Below, in pieces: positions 23,583 to 34,770 of a stretch of 64,000 nucleotides of DNA (position 1 is its first letter; each line of letters starts with the position of its first letter). A program made the position numbers and the translations under genes. Source of the DNA: Brevundimonas intermedia. Lineage in GTDB: Bacteria; Pseudomonadota; Alphaproteobacteria; Caulobacterales; Caulobacteraceae. The DNA lies in NCBI RefSeq assembly GCF_004614235.1, contig NZ_SPVH01000002.1:124001-188000 (forward strand), written 5' to 3'. The notes under the pieces were generated by a model. It saw only the letters and a program-made list of their open reading frames with translations, was not told where the DNA came from and searched no databases.

Positions 23583-24795
23583 TACTCGGCCCCTCCAACG
23601 CCTTCCCCAGCATCAGCCGCGACACCGCCCACACCAGGGCGTCGGCCCGATCCGGGCTAGGTCCGCCCTCGCACCCCAGGGCCAGCATCTCTTCCTCCAG
23701 CGCGGGAAAGGCCTCGCAATGGACCACCCGCCCCTGTTCGTAGAGCAGGGCCACCGGCTCGGCCCGCGCCGCCTTGGACCGCGAGGCGTGCACCATCTCC
23801 ACCGGCGCGGGACAGTCGTTGGTCCTCAAGACCGCGCGCACCATGTCCCCGCCCTGATTGCCCTCCGCGACCACCTCGTGCGCCCCATAATCCCGCGCGG
23901 CCTGACAGACCGCCCCGGCCCAGCCGCCCGGCGACAGCCCCCGCACCGTCCGGTCGGCCAGCACGAAGGCCTGCCGACCCTTGCGACCGACCACCACGAT
24001 CCCGCAGGCGTCGCCGCCCGCCGTCGCCGGCGGATCGACCGCCACCACCACCCGCTCCAGCTCGACCGGCCGCGCGCCCCTGGCCCGTTTCAGATCCTCG
24101 ATGCGGAACAGGGCGCCCTCGCCCTCGACCACCAGGCCTTCCAACTCCTGCGCCGCCAGCCGCGTCCCGCCATAGACGTCGTGCAGATGCGCCAGAAAGC
24201 CGGGCGACAGGTTCTGCGCGTTCAGCGCCGTCGCCGCCCGCTCCGTCACCGTCCCCGCCTCGGCCATCAGCCGCCTCAGCGCCGGGATCGGCCGGGGCGT
24301 CGTCGTCACCGCCAGCAGCGGCTCATCCCCCAGCCGCAACCCGAATCTCAGGTTCGACAGCACCATCTCAGGCTTGCGCCAGGCGCAGAACTCGTCGGCC
24401 CAGGCCGCATGGAACTGCGGCCCTCTCAGACTGTCGGGATCCTCGGCCGAGAACGCATAGGCCGCCGACTGATTGTCCCACACCAGCCGCCGCCGCCCCG
24501 CCTCCCAGCGCGGCCGGTCGCCCGGTTCCGCCAGCGCCTTGATCCCCGACGCCCCCTCCACCATCACCTCGCGCACATCGTGCAAGGCGGGGCCGACCAG
24601 GGCGATAGTGATGCCCGACAACTTCCGGGCCATCTTGTCGACCCAGACTGATCCGGCGAAGGTCTTGCCTGACCCTCGCCCACCCAGCAGAAGCCAGGTC
24701 CGCAGGTCGAGATCACGCGGCTTGTGTTGGTGGTCCAGCAGGCGCGCATGATTGCGCTTCAGCCTTAGCTCTTGCCCGCTCAGCCGCTTCAGCAT
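23569..24795 (-). CDS. GTA terminase large subunit (g2)
   Basis: A 408-residue DNA-packaging ATPase and nuclease. The Walker A motif is GGRGSGKT (residues 38-45), the Walker B-like strand is AAWADEFCAW, and the C-terminal nuclease domain carries VVAVDPPATAGGDACG and SPDRADALVWAV. ATG 24795 gives 34 residues before the Walker strand, but overlaps g1 by 83 bases. Longer starts up to 24888 are possible but lack support. It appears intact. In GTAs this enzyme packages random host DNA by headful mechanism. Confidence 0.9.
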   Translation of the reverse strand: MLKRLSGQELRLKRNHARLLDHQHKPRDLDLRTWLLLGGRGSGKTFAGSVWVDKMARKLSGITIALVGPALHDVREVMVEGASGIKALAEPGDRPRWEAGRRRLVWDNQSAAYAFSAEDPDSLRGPQFHAAWADEFCAWRKPEMVLSNLRFGLRLGDEPLLAVTTTPRPIPALRRLMAEAGTVTERAATALNAQNLSPGFLAHLHDVYGGTRLAAQELEGLVVEGEGALFRIEDLKRARGARPVELERVVVAVDPPATAGGDACGIVVVGRKGRQAFVLADRTVRGLSPGGWAGAVCQAARDYGAHEVVAEGNQGGDMVRAVLRTNDCPAPVEMVHASRSKAARAEPVALLYEQGRVVHCEAFPALEEEMLALGCEGGPSPDRADALVWAVSRLMLGKALEGPSIRRL

Positions 24796-25153
24796 CCTTT
24801 CTCTCGATGATGCGGTCGAGCCGCTCGTATTCGACGAGCAGTTCTCCTCGGATTCGCTCGTCGTCTGCGGGGTCGTAGGTTCGTCCACCCATCTCGTCCT
24901 CTTCGTTGTCGCTCAGGCACAGCAGCCGCATCGCCTCGACCGCCTTGGCCGAGCGCGCAATCACGCCTATCTGGCGCGCGACCTTTTCGGCTGCGGCCGC
25001 GTCCTCGATCTCTGTCTTGCAAACCTTCTGCGCGGCCTCTTCCATCTTGGCCTTCAGCATCAGGAACATCGGCTCCAGCCACCCGGCGCAGGCCGCAGCT
25101 GTGCTAGGAGCGCCGCCACCGCCGCCCTCTCCGTCATCCCGATTTCCCGTCAT
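24713..25153 (-). CDS. probable GTA small terminase (g1)
   Basis: A 146-residue protein directly upstream of and overlapping the large terminase, the g1 position. It is mostly helical and charged (LEPMFLMLKAKMEEAAQKV, AEKVARQIGVIARSAKAVEA, ELLVEYERLDRIIERKDAEA), with a Gly-rich N-terminus. GTA g1 proteins diverge widely, so the assignment rests mainly on position. ATG 25153 is used; TTG 25159 is also possible. The ribosome site is weak. It is the first gene of the GTA cluster. Confidence 0.65.
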   Translation of the reverse strand: MTGNRDDGEGGGGGAPSTAAACAGWLEPMFLMLKAKMEEAAQKVCKTEIEDAAAAEKVARQIGVIARSAKAVEAMRLLCLSDNEEDEMGGRTYDPADDERIRGELLVEYERLDRIIERKDAEAAERARAKAEAQSCAPAGPPTQAA

Positions 25154-25278
25154 GCCCAAACCATAGCGCAGCAGCGTCCTCAGGCCGGAAGAACGCCTAC
25201 ATAATTCGCCAACGATTTATTTTCTAAAGACTTCGACCAGCGTCATTGCGCTGGCTGGCGGGGCCTACCCTAGCAGCC
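25154..25278 (-). promoter_or_regulatory. candidate promoter region of the GTA cluster
   Basis: The 125 bases upstream of g1 contain an AT-rich stretch (TACATAATTCG and GATTTATTTTCTAAAG, 25198-25229) that stands out from the surrounding high GC. A CCAGCG...CGCTGG inverted repeat at 25237-25254 may end transcription of the upstream gene. No exact promoter element can be assigned. Confidence 0.35.
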
Positions 25279-25731
25279 TCAGCCCCGCTCCAGCATCCAT
25301 TCGGGCGCTTCGAAGTCCAGCGCATCCTCCGGCTGGGCCAGCGACAGCTCCGAAATCGTCTGCCCCCGCACCGACACCCCGGCCGTATGCACCGTCTCGC
25401 GACTGCCCGAGATCAGATGATGCCACCCCGCCAACGGCCGCCCCTCGTGCAGCCGGCGATAGGCGCATGACAGGGGCATCCACCCCAGCGCCTGGATGTT
25501 TCCGGGCGTCAGCTTGATGCAGTCCGGCACCTGCGCCTTGCGGTTCGCATAGTCCGAGCACGAACAGGCCTGGGAATCGAACAGCTTGCAGTGCACCCGC
25601 GTCGGAACGACGTCGCCCGTATCCTCGTCCTCGAACCGGATCACGCAACACAGCCCGCACCCGTCGCACAGCCCCTCCCACTCGGAAGGCGACATCTCGG
25701 CCAAGGTCTTGGTTTCCCAGTAGGGCTTCAT
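25279..25731 (-). CDS. YcgN family cysteine-cluster protein (UPF0260)
   Basis: A 150-residue protein of the YcgN/YkgJ group. The Cys motif CDGCGLCC near residues 22-29 and further cysteines (HCKLFDSQACSCSDYANR, VPDCIKLTP, SCAYR) suggest binding of a zinc or iron-sulfur centre, as proposed for the family. It opens with PYWETKTLAEMSPSEWEGLC, typical of YcgN. ATG 25731 is preferred because conserved sequence begins there. The biochemical role is not established. It lies on the same strand as, and upstream of, the GTA cluster. Confidence 0.85.
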   Translation of the reverse strand: MKPYWETKTLAEMSPSEWEGLCDGCGLCCVIRFEDEDTGDVVPTRVHCKLFDSQACSCSDYANRKAQVPDCIKLTPGNIQALGWMPLSCAYRRLHEGRPLAGWHHLISGSRETVHTAGVSVRGQTISELSLAQPEDALDFEAPEWMLERG

Positions 25732-25771
25732 GGCGCGCCTCATACGCGCCGCGCCGCCGATTGTCACAGCC

Positions 25772-26110
25772 TCAATGCCCCACCGTCTTGGAGAACAGGT
25801 TGATCACCACCACCCCGCCGACGATCATCGCCAGACCCGCCATCGCCGGCAGGTCCAGCCTTTGGCGGAAGACCACCGCTCCGATCACCGAGATCAGCAC
25901 GACCCCCAGCCCGCTCCAGATCGCATAGGCGATCCCCACCGGCATCTGCTTCAGCGCGATCGACAGCAGGTAGAAGGCCAGGCCGTAGCAGGCCGCCATC
26001 CCCGCCGTCGGCCAGACCCTGGTGAACTGCTGCGAGGCCTGCAGCAGGGTCGTCCCCGCCACTTCCAGCATGATGGCGCCCAGCAGCGCCGCCCAGGTCA
26101 CCGGGCTCAT
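25772..26110 (-). CDS. small multidrug resistance (EmrE-type) transporter
   Basis: A 112-residue SMR protein with four membrane spans. The key membrane Glu is in LLGAIMLEVAGTTLL, and the family pattern YGLAFYLLSIALKQMPVGIA, AYAIWSGLGVVLISVIG and FRQRLDLPAMAGLAMIVGG is clear. It would exchange cationic drugs or guanidinium-like compounds for protons as a dimer. Its ATG overlaps the stop of the upstream tetR gene (ATGA), so repressor and pump are cotranscribed. Confidence 0.92.
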   Translation of the reverse strand: MSPVTWAALLGAIMLEVAGTTLLQASQQFTRVWPTAGMAACYGLAFYLLSIALKQMPVGIAYAIWSGLGVVLISVIGAVVFRQRLDLPAMAGLAMIVGGVVVINLFSKTVGH

Positions 26111-26685
26111 GCGTCGTTCGCCGTGATCGGATGGCCGGGCGTCAGCAGCGACAGCAGCGCCTGCCGCTGCTCCGGGGAGACCTCATGGATGCCGAACAGG
26201 TCCGAAACCCACAGACCGTCGGCCAGCAACCGCAGCATCAGGGCGTCGTCCGCCCCGACCGGATCGCTGGGATCGTCCACCTTCACTCGATCCACCCAGG
26301 TCCGCCAGCGTCGGGCCAGCGACGGTTCGATGGCGCAGGCGGCCATCACCACCCGGCCGATGCTGACGTCCTGCGGCGTCACCGGCTCGGTCACCGTGGC
26401 CCGCAGATAGGCCCGCGCATTGCGGCCATAGGGTTCGGGATCGCGCGCCGCCTCGGCCAGGATGCCGTCGGTATGCATCTGTCCCAGATGGTCGATCATC
26501 CCTTCCAGCAGGGCGACCTTGGTCGGAAAGTGATGCAGCACGGCCCCCTTGCTGACCGTCGTCCGGGCCGCCACCGCATCCAGCGTAAAGCCCGACGCCC
26601 CCAGCTCGGCGGCGACCTCCAGAGCCTTATCGATGATCTCGGCGCGGGTGTCGTCGGGCGCGCGGCGGCGTGTGATCGTGTCCAT
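26107..26685 (-). CDS. TetR family repressor of the SMR pump
   Basis: A 192-residue TetR-type regulator. The N-terminal helix-turn-helix covers about residues 15-60 (IIDKALEVAAELGASGFTLD, AARTTVSKGAVLHHFPTKVA). The C-terminal half is a ligand-binding helical domain with no recognised specificity. It is directly coupled to the SMR gene and has a palindromic operator candidate 11-25 bases upstream of its start, so autoregulation and control of the pump are likely. Confidence 0.9.
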   Translation of the reverse strand: MDTITRRRAPDDTRAEIIDKALEVAAELGASGFTLDAVAARTTVSKGAVLHHFPTKVALLEGMIDHLGQMHTDGILAEAARDPEPYGRNARAYLRATVTEPVTPQDVSIGRVVMAACAIEPSLARRWRTWVDRVKVDDPSDPVGADDALMLRLLADGLWVSDLFGIHEVSPEQRQALLSLLTPGHPITANDA

Positions 26686-26695
26686 GACCGCGACA

Positions 26696-26711
26696 TACCA
26701 ACCGGACGGTA
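26696..26711. promoter_or_regulatory. candidate TetR operator
   Basis: TACCAACCGGACGGTA is a 16-bp interrupted palindrome (TACC, CCGG and GGTA conserved symmetrically). It lies 11 bases upstream of the tetR ATG and between divergent tetR and the ABC-F gene. TetR-family operators often have this kind of CCGG-centred symmetry. Confidence 0.5.
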
Positions 26712-26769
26712 ACTGTCAAATTTGGAACGCCGATGGCGGTTCGGCCTCCCCTCCTCTATATGGCCGCCC

Positions 26770-28587
<1,818 letters not shown>

Positions 28588-28608
28588 CCAACCCCCATCT
28601 CCATCACC

Positions 28609-28713
28609 CGTCATCCTCGCCCTTGTGGCGAGGATCCATAGACTCCGTCGGAGAAGCGACGCACCCCGTCGACACCGGGAGTCTGGATCCTAGGCACAAG
28701 GCCTAGGATGACG
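28609..28713. repeat. palindromic repeat, family D (105 bp)
   Basis: Terminal hairpins: ATCCTCGCCCTTGTGGCGAG at the left and CCTAGGCACAAGGCCTAGG at the right, inside outer ends CGTCATCCT and AGGATGACG. The copy at 45592-45698 has the same organisation with the two hairpin types exchanged, meaning opposite orientation. Confidence 0.85.
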
Positions 28714-28773
28714 AAGTTCAAGCGAGGCGCGGTCCCCCTTGAAACCAAATCCGCCGCCGCACACTCAAGCTTC

Positions 28774-29742
28774 ATGACCCTGCGCACCCACCTCGTTGAA
28801 TTCGCCCCGCCCCAGCAGGCGGCGGTGCGGCGGATCAACGCCGTCCTGGCCCGCGCGCCGCGACTGCGCACCGACGGCTGGCGGATCGATGCGGGCCAGC
28901 GGCTGTCGCTGTGGCTGGACGCCGCCGCCGGGCGGGTCACGGTCCCCCGGCTTCGCAAGCGCGGCGTCACGGTCGAGATCATCCAGACCGACGGCGACCA
29001 TCCCGTTCCCTTGCGCATCCTGCATCCCACGGGCACGCCCCGCGCCGTCATTCTGGACATCCACGGCGGCGGCTGGGTGCTGGGCAGCGCCGGGCTGAAC
29101 GATCGGCTGAACGCCCATCTGGCCCACCACGGCTTCTGCGTCGTCTCGGTCGATTACCGCCTGCTGTCCGAGCGTCGCCAAATCTACATCGACGCCGCCA
29201 TCGCCGACTGTTTAGCCGCCGCCTACTGGACCGTGACCAATGTCGATCGGCTGGGCGCCTCGACCCTGTTCCTGACGGGCGAATCCGCCGGGGGGCATCT
29301 GGCGGCCCTGACGGCGGTGGCCCTGCGCGACCAAGGACTGATCGACCTGGTGAAGGGCTGCGTCTTCACCTACGGCGTCTTCGATCTGTCGGGCACGGAA
29401 AGCGTGCGCTCGGCCGGGCCAGAGACCCTGCTGTTCAACGGCCCGACCATGCGCGCCGACCTGGCCCGGCTGGCCCCCGACCGCGACGAGGCGGGCCTTC
29501 GCCGGCCCGACGTCTCGCCTCTCTACGCCGACCTGACCGGCCTTCCGCCCGCCCTGTTCATCGCCGGCGAGGACGACCCCCTGTTCGAGGACAGTCTCTT
29601 GATGGCCACCCGCTGGGGCGAGGCGTCGCAGGCCGACCTGATCCGCGTGCCCGAGACCCCGCACGGCTTCCTGCATTTCGGCGGCCCGGCGGCCCGGGGC
29701 GCGCGCAGAGCGATCCGCGCCTGGCTGGATGCGAAACTCTAG
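28774..29742 (+). CDS. alpha/beta hydrolase (HSL-type esterase)
   Basis: A 322-residue carboxylesterase of the hormone-sensitive lipase family. The oxyanion motif is ILDIHGGGWVLGSAG, the nucleophile Ser lies in LFLTGESAGGHLAAL, and the acid and base are in IAGEDDPLFEDS and PETPHGFLHF. Substrate is unknown; the family hydrolyses short acyl esters. ATG 28774 is preferred; an upstream frame runs into the palindromic repeat. There is no signal peptide, so it is probably cytoplasmic. Confidence 0.9.
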   Translation: MTLRTHLVEFAPPQQAAVRRINAVLARAPRLRTDGWRIDAGQRLSLWLDAAAGRVTVPRLRKRGVTVEIIQTDGDHPVPLRILHPTGTPRAVILDIHGGGWVLGSAGLNDRLNAHLAHHGFCVVSVDYRLLSERRQIYIDAAIADCLAAAYWTVTNVDRLGASTLFLTGESAGGHLAALTAVALRDQGLIDLVKGCVFTYGVFDLSGTESVRSAGPETLLFNGPTMRADLARLAPDRDEAGLRRPDVSPLYADLTGLPPALFIAGEDDPLFEDSLLMATRWGEASQADLIRVPETPHGFLHFGGPAARGARRAIRAWLDAKL

Positions 29743-29957
29743 GGCGGCCCGGAAGGCGTTCACCACAACGCGCACGACGAGATCACGACGGGAGCGAAGC
29801 CGCGTCGGCTCCCCCACTCCATGGCCAAGCTGTCGATCACTCTGCGGCTTCGCCGCCGCAGGCCGTCAAGATTTTCCGATCCAGCATAACGCCGTCGTGC
29901 TCGCTGTGATCGTCGTGACCGCTTTGATCCCCCTTTTCGTCAACTCAGCCGAGTTCT
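29743..29957. other. intergenic region between convergent esterase and hybrid kinase
   Basis: About 215 bases without a gene. It contains GC-rich short inverted repeats such as CTGCGGCTTCGCCGCCGCAG (29851-29870) and a pyrimidine run CCCCCTTTTCGTC near 29930, possibly part of a terminator. Nothing else is recognised. Confidence 0.4.
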
Positions 29958-32864
29958 CTAGCTTTCTATCAACTCGCGGATCCGGCTGCCCAGGGCCTCC
30001 ATGCCGAAGGGCTTGGTCATGACGTGCATGCCGGGATCCAGGTGGCCGTTTCCGACCACCGCATTCTCGGCATAGCCGGTGATGAACAACACCTTCAAGT
30101 CCGGCCGCTCCAGCCGCGCGGCGTCCGCCATCTGGCGCCCGTTCATTCCGCCGGGCAGGCCCACATCGGTGACCAGCAAGTCGATCCGCGCCCCGGACTG
30201 CAGCAGCTTCAGACCCGCCGCCCCGTCCGCCGCCTCAAGGCACTGATAGCCGAGTTCATGCAGGATTTCGGCGACCAGCATCCGCACCGTCGGCTCGTCG
30301 TCCACGACCATGACCGTCTCGCCGGCCTGGGCGCGCGGGGCCTGTTCGACCTCGGAAACCATATCGCTGTCCTCGACCTCGCCGAAGTGACGCGGCAGGT
30401 AAAGGCAGATCAGCGCCCCCTGCCCGGGTTCGGAATAGATCCGCACCTGCCCGCCCGACTGGCGCACGAAGCCATAGATCATCGACAGCCCCAGCCCCGT
30501 CCCCTCGCCCAGCGGCTTGGTGGTGAAGAAGGGCTCGAACGCCCGCGCCGCCACCTCGGGCGCCATGCCACCGCCGGTGTCGCTGACGCAGATGGAGACA
30601 TATTGGCCGGGGTCCAGGTCCTGGGCCTTGGCCGTGCGCGCATCGATCCAGCGATTGCCGGTCTCGATGGTCAGCCGCCCGCCGTTCGGCATGGCGTCGC
30701 GCGCATTGATGCACAGGTTCAGCACCGCATTCTCAAGCTGGTGCGCGTCGATCATCACCGGCCACAGGCCGGCGCCGGCCACCACCTCGACATCGATGCC
30801 CGGCCCCGTCGTGCGCCGGATCAGGTCCTCCATCCCGCGGATCAGCCGGTTGGGATCGGTCGGCTTGGGATCCAGCGTCTGACGCCGCGAGAAGGCCAGC
30901 AGCCGGTGCGTCAGGGACGCCGCCCGTTTCGCCGCCCCCTGGGCCGCCGCGGTGAACCGTTCGACATCGCCATACCGACCCTGGGCGATCCGGTTGGTGA
31001 TCAGCTCCAGACTGCCGCTGATCCCGGCCAGCAGATTGTTGAAGTCGTGGGCGATGCCGCCGGTCAGTTGGCCCACCGCCTCCATCTTCTGGCTTTGACG
31101 CAGCGCCTCTTCGGCCTTCATCAGGGCGCTGGTGCGTTCGGCGACCTGGTCTTCCAGCGTCTCGTTGAACCGCGCCAATTCGGCCGACTGGCGCCGCAGA
31201 TCCTCAATGTCGATGTTGGAGCCGACCCAGCGGGTGATCCGGCCCTCCTCGTCATGGACCGGCTCGGCCCGCACCATGAAGGTGCGATAGACGCCGTCGT
31301 GGCGAAGGATGCGGAACTCCGCCTCATAGACCTGACCGCTCGCCAGGGCCTGCGACCAGCGCACAGCCGCCTTCTCCCGGTCATCGGGATGGACGATCTG
31401 GCCCCACCCGTCCGTCCCGTCCAGCGCGCCCTGGATCAACCCGGTATAGGCATAGACCTGGGGGTTGAACCAATACAGCGACCCGTCGGCCCAGCTGGCC
31501 CAGATCTGGTTCGGCGTGGCCTGGGCGAAGACCCGGAACTGGGCCTCGCTGTCGCGCAGGGCGGCCTCGCTGCGGGCGCGCTCGGTCGCCATCCGCACCC
31601 GTTCGGCCACGTCGCGCATCAGCTGAAGATCGCTGTCGGTATAGTGACGCGCCGTCGCATGGTTGACGAAGACCATCGCCACCACCCGCCCCTGTTCCAT
31701 CAGCGGCATGTTGACGAAAGAGCCTGCGCTGATGGCCTTCAAGGCTTCGGCCGTGTCGGCGGTGCGGGGATCGCGCGCGACGTCGTCGATCGCCACCGTC
31801 CGCCCTTGCTTGATGTCCTCGATGTAGGAGCCGTAGTTGCGGAACGACAGGACGCCGGCGATGCTGCTCACCCCCGGCTGGTTGAAGTCGCGTTCGATGG
31901 TGATGGTCTCGGCGACGGTGTCCACCGTACCGTAGCCCGCGCGGCTGACGCCCATGGTGCGGGCCAGCACCTCGGCGGACGCCTGGGCGATCTCGCCGGC
32001 GTCGGTCAGGTCGCGGATGGCGTCGTTCAGCTCCAGCAGGGCGTTCTGGCGCGCCTCGCTCTGTTTGCGCTCGGTGATGTTGTTGAACAGGATCGCGACC
32101 TGATAGGCGCCCGGCTGGCCGATCCTCAGCGCCTGCACATCGTACCAGCGACCGAAGATGTCGGCGGGATTTTCAAACCGCGCCGGCTCGCCCGTGCGCG
32201 CGACGCGGCCGTACAGGTCGAACCAGTGCTGCTCCAGCCCCGGCGCGATCTCGCTGACCCATTTGCCATAGGGATCGACCAGGCCCGTCATCGCCTCGAA
32301 GGCCTGGTTGCCCTCGACGATACAATAGTCGATGGGGCGATCCGCCTCGTCGAACTTCATTTCGATGACGCAGAACCCCGTCGCCATGGCGGCAAACAGG
32401 GCGCCGTATCGCGACTCGCTGGCCGCCAAGGCCTGGTCGGCGCGGTGGCGATCCGTGACGTCCATGCCCTGGATGAAGATGCCCCAGACCTGACCGTCTT
32501 CCTTCAGGGGCTGGAAGACGAAATCGACGTAGCGGTCCACGACGTCGCCGCCGGGTTCGGCCTGAACGGCGTAAAGCGCGCTGTCGGCCCGGTGCGCCTC
32601 GCCCGTGCGATAGACCTGATCCAGCAGGTCCAGATAGCCCTGCGCCACGGCGTCGGTCAGCATCTCGGCGACCGTCCGCCCGATCACCTCGCGATGGCCG
32701 ATCACCTTCTGATAGTTCGGATTGGTCAGCTCGAACCGATGCTCGGGTCCCGTGACCAGCGCCATGAACCCCGGCGCATGGGCGAACATATGGGCCAGCT
32801 GCCCGCGATTGATACCGTTAGACAAGGCGTGGCCAGACCCGGTGATGGACAAACATTCCCCCAA
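29958..32864 (-). CDS. hybrid histidine kinase (PAS-PAS-GAF-PAS-HisKA-HATPase-REC)
   Basis: A 968-residue cytoplasmic sensor kinase with no membrane spans. Domains in order: PAS about 20-140, PAS about 150-270, GAF about 280-430, PAS about 440-565, the HisKA box [17 protein letters not shown], the ATP-binding region ([38 protein letters not shown]) and a C-terminal receiver ([12 protein letters not shown], phospho-Asp in [18 protein letters not shown]). Multiple PAS/GAF modules suggest intracellular sensing of light, redox or metabolites. TTG 32864 is the longest start; TTG 32852, with GGGGGA just upstream, is also plausible. There is no adjacent regulator gene, so phosphotransfer partners are unknown. 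Confidence 0.88.
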   Translation of the reverse strand: MGECLSITGSGHALSNGINRGQLAHMFAHAPGFMALVTGPEHRFELTNPNYQKVIGHREVIGRTVAEMLTDAVAQGYLDLLDQVYRTGEAHRADSALYAVQAEPGGDVVDRYVDFVFQPLKEDGQVWGIFIQGMDVTDRHRADQALAASESRYGALFAAMATGFCVIEMKFDEADRPIDYCIVEGNQAFEAMTGLVDPYGKWVSEIAPGLEQHWFDLYGRVARTGEPARFENPADIFGRWYDVQALRIGQPGAYQVAILFNNITERKQSEARQNALLELNDAIRDLTDAGEIAQASAEVLARTMGVSRAGYGTVDTVAETITIERDFNQPGVSSIAGVLSFRNYGSYIEDIKQGRTVAIDDVARDPRTADTAEALKAISAGSFVNMPLMEQGRVVAMVFVNHATARHYTDSDLQLMRDVAERVRMATERARSEAALRDSEAQFRVFAQATPNQIWASWADGSLYWFNPQVYAYTGLIQGALDGTDGWGQIVHPDDREKAAVRWSQALASGQVYEAEFRILRHDGVYRTFMVRAEPVHDEEGRITRWVGSNIDIEDLRRQSAELARFNETLEDQVAERTSALMKAEEALRQSQKMEAVGQLTGGIAHDFNNLLAGISGSLELITNRIAQGRYGDVERFTAAAQGAAKRAASLTHRLLAFSRRQTLDPKPTDPNRLIRGMEDLIRRTTGPGIDVEVVAGAGLWPVMIDAHQLENAVLNLCINARDAMPNGGRLTIETGNRWIDARTAKAQDLDPGQYVSICVSDTGGGMAPEVAARAFEPFFTTKPLGEGTGLGLSMIYGFVRQSGGQVRIYSEPGQGALICLYLPRHFGEVEDSDMVSEVEQAPRAQAGETVMVVDDEPTVRMLVAEILHELGYQCLEAADGAAGLKLLQSGARIDLLVTDVGLPGGMNGRQMADAARLERPDLKVLFITGYAENAVVGNGHLDPGMHVMTKPFGMEALGSRIRELIES

Positions 32865-33559
32865 GGACTTTCATCCGCTGATCACAGAACCCAAAGCGCG
32901 CCGGGCGGTTGCAGCGCAATGTGTCCGCCGCCGAACATAAGCCCGCATCACCGTCTTCTTGTGGACAAGACAAACCGCTGATCCGCCAAAGCGAATTTGA
33001 TCCGTCCACCGATGTTCACAGGCTTGTCCACCGCCGCCGGGCCAGTCGTGCACATCGGGGCGAATTCGGACGCTTGCCTGATAGCCGCTTTCGTCCGAAC
33101 GTCAACAGGCCAAGGGACACGGCGGCGCGGAAATCCAGGGGAGACCCCGGACATCAAGCGAACCGGCCCGGCTCTCCGACCCGGCGCGATCGGGCGATCT
33201 TCGGATCGTAACGTGCGACAGGCGGGATCCAGGCTCCAGTCCTCGACGGTCTCCGGATCGACAAGGAACGAGAGAACCGGATCGGGATCGACGGACGACG
33301 CGGACGCAATGCCGTGGGACGCCCAAGACCAGGAGCGCGACAGGACACAGCCGACCGCCCTTTCGGGTTCGCTCGAAACGGCGCTGACGCCAAGGCCCTG
33401 ACCCAGACGGCCAAGTCCAACCCGGACTTGGCGAGGGGACGAAGAGCACGGGCTTGCCCGCACGCTTCGTCCCCTCGCTCAATTGGGGTTGGATTTCACG
33501 AAATCCCGCTAGACAGCCGACGCGCCAGATGCACCCATGAAGTGCAGATGGAGACACTC
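32865..33559 (+). other. long intergenic region with two strong adjacent hairpins
   Basis: Nearly 700 bases without a convincing gene; short frames on both strands have no recognisable protein features. It ends with two perfect hairpins: CCAAGTCC/GGACTTGG (33411-33431) and GCGAGGGGACGAAG/CTTCGTCCCCTCGC (33431-33478), the latter enclosing a smaller CGGGC-TT-GCCCG stem. The region may hold a structured RNA or a long leader of the downstream gene. Confidence 0.5.
33411..33478 (+). ncRNA. candidate structured RNA or leader element
   Basis: Two back-to-back perfect stems of 8 and 14 bp, the second with a nested 5-bp stem, lie 82 bases before the start of the secreted TonB-like protein gene. Neither is followed by a T-run. 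The sequence is not recognised as a known riboswitch or small RNA; the call rests on predicted pairing only. It could also be a repeat element of an unknown family. Confidence 0.3.
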
Positions 33560-34726
33560 ATGCGCGCAGCCCTGTTCGGCCTCGGCCTGACCCTGACGAT
33601 GACCACCTCGGCGTTGGCGCAAGCGCCGGTCATCCGCCATCAAAATGGGACATCGCCCGATCAGGTCCTGTTTCAGATTCCCTCGACCGACATCCGATGT
33701 GACGGCGAAGCGGTTCAGCCGACCTATTCCGACGATCTGCGCGTGGAAACCACCGGCCCGTCTCGACCGAACCGGGCGGCCGTCTCTCTGTCCTTCAGCG
33801 TCGATGACACGGGTCGCACTTTTGACATTCGCGTGCCTCAAGCTGCAACGCTTGGCCCCATCCCTGTTATCATCCCGACCGACATTGCCTCGCAGCATGA
33901 ACAGGCCGCTCTCGCCGCCTGGCGCTTCGATGGCCCTCGTCGTGACTGCACCCTGACGATCCGTTACGCCTTCAAGCCTCTCATTGAGGCGACGACAGGC
34001 GATCTGCTGCGCTATTTCGCCGTTACGCGTACGCGCGGCCTTATCCGTGACGCTGTGGCCGCTCGTCTCGCCGGGCCAGACGCCAACTGCGGAGGAGAGC
34101 GCAGAGGCGGTCGCGCGCCCCGCGTCGTCAGCTATCCAGATTACAAGATCGGACAACGTCCGCCGCCTGGCGGCCGGTCCTGGACCGTCGTGCGCTGGGG
34201 CGTGGATGCTGACGGACGCTCCGTCGATGTCGAAACCCTTGGCTCGTCCGGCGACACGGCATTCGACGCCGAGACGCGACGCGCCCTTTCGGAAACCGTG
34301 GTCGAGGGCGGGGCTCCCCTGAAGGGCTGCGTGTTCAACTTCTATCGCAACGGCGAAAACCTGCCCGCGCCGGTGATGCAGCAAACCAGCGACGATCCGC
34401 TGCAGAACTGTCCCCCCGAAGTCGGCGCGCGCTTCCAGGCGCGCGCGACGCCGGAAACCTACCCTCAGGCTTTCAGGGATCGCGGGATCGAGGGCTGGGC
34501 CCGCGTGCGGTTCGACCTCGCCAGCTGGGGTGAGGTGGGCAACGTGGGGGTCATTGACGCCCAGCCCGCCGCCGCGTTCGGCGACGGCGGCATTCGCGTG
34601 GTTCGCACCAGTCGGGCCGACTCCGGGTTCGACGCGGGCATTCGCTGTGTCGCGCCCGTCCGCTATGTCCTTTCCCACAGTCCCGGCGACGTGGCCTCTC
34701 CCACGTCCGACAACGCGGCCGACTGA
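33560..34726 (+). CDS. secreted protein with TonB C-terminal-like domains
   Basis: A 388-residue exported protein. A signal peptide MRAALFGLGLTLTMTTSALA precedes QAPVIRHQ. The periplasmic part contains TonB-C-like segments, most clearly GWARVRFDLASWGEVGNVGV, followed by AAAFGDGGIRVVRTSRADSG near the C-terminus; an earlier region (GGRSWTVVRWGVDADGRSVD onward) may be a second copy. It has no membrane anchor typical of TonB itself. Start ATG 33560 is chosen for GGAG 6 bases upstream. Function uncertain: periplasmic, perhaps cell-envelope related. Confidence 0.7.
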   Translation: MRAALFGLGLTLTMTTSALAQAPVIRHQNGTSPDQVLFQIPSTDIRCDGEAVQPTYSDDLRVETTGPSRPNRAAVSLSFSVDDTGRTFDIRVPQAATLGPIPVIIPTDIASQHEQAALAAWRFDGPRRDCTLTIRYAFKPLIEATTGDLLRYFAVTRTRGLIRDAVAARLAGPDANCGGERRGGRAPRVVSYPDYKIGQRPPPGGRSWTVVRWGVDADGRSVDVETLGSSGDTAFDAETRRALSETVVEGGAPLKGCVFNFYRNGENLPAPVMQQTSDDPLQNCPPEVGARFQARATPETYPQAFRDRGIEGWARVRFDLASWGEVGNVGVIDAQPAAAFGDGGIRVVRTSRADSGFDAGIRCVAPVRYVLSHSPGDVASPTSDNAAD

Positions 34727-34770
34727 CGCCGCGCCTTCCCAAGGCCCCTATCCCCCCGTAAGTCAGGCGC

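Noticed and set aside
25237..25254. strong terminator after the YcgN gene
   Set aside because: There is only a 6-bp stem with a 6-base loop and no adjacent T-run; kept only as a remark in the promoter-region entry.
30024..32981. 985-codon open frame on the plus strand opposite the hybrid histidine kinase
   Set aside because: It is a mirror of the kinase gene caused by high GC; its translation is Arg/His/Gln-rich without motifs, while the minus strand shows clear PAS, HisKA, HATPase and receiver motifs.
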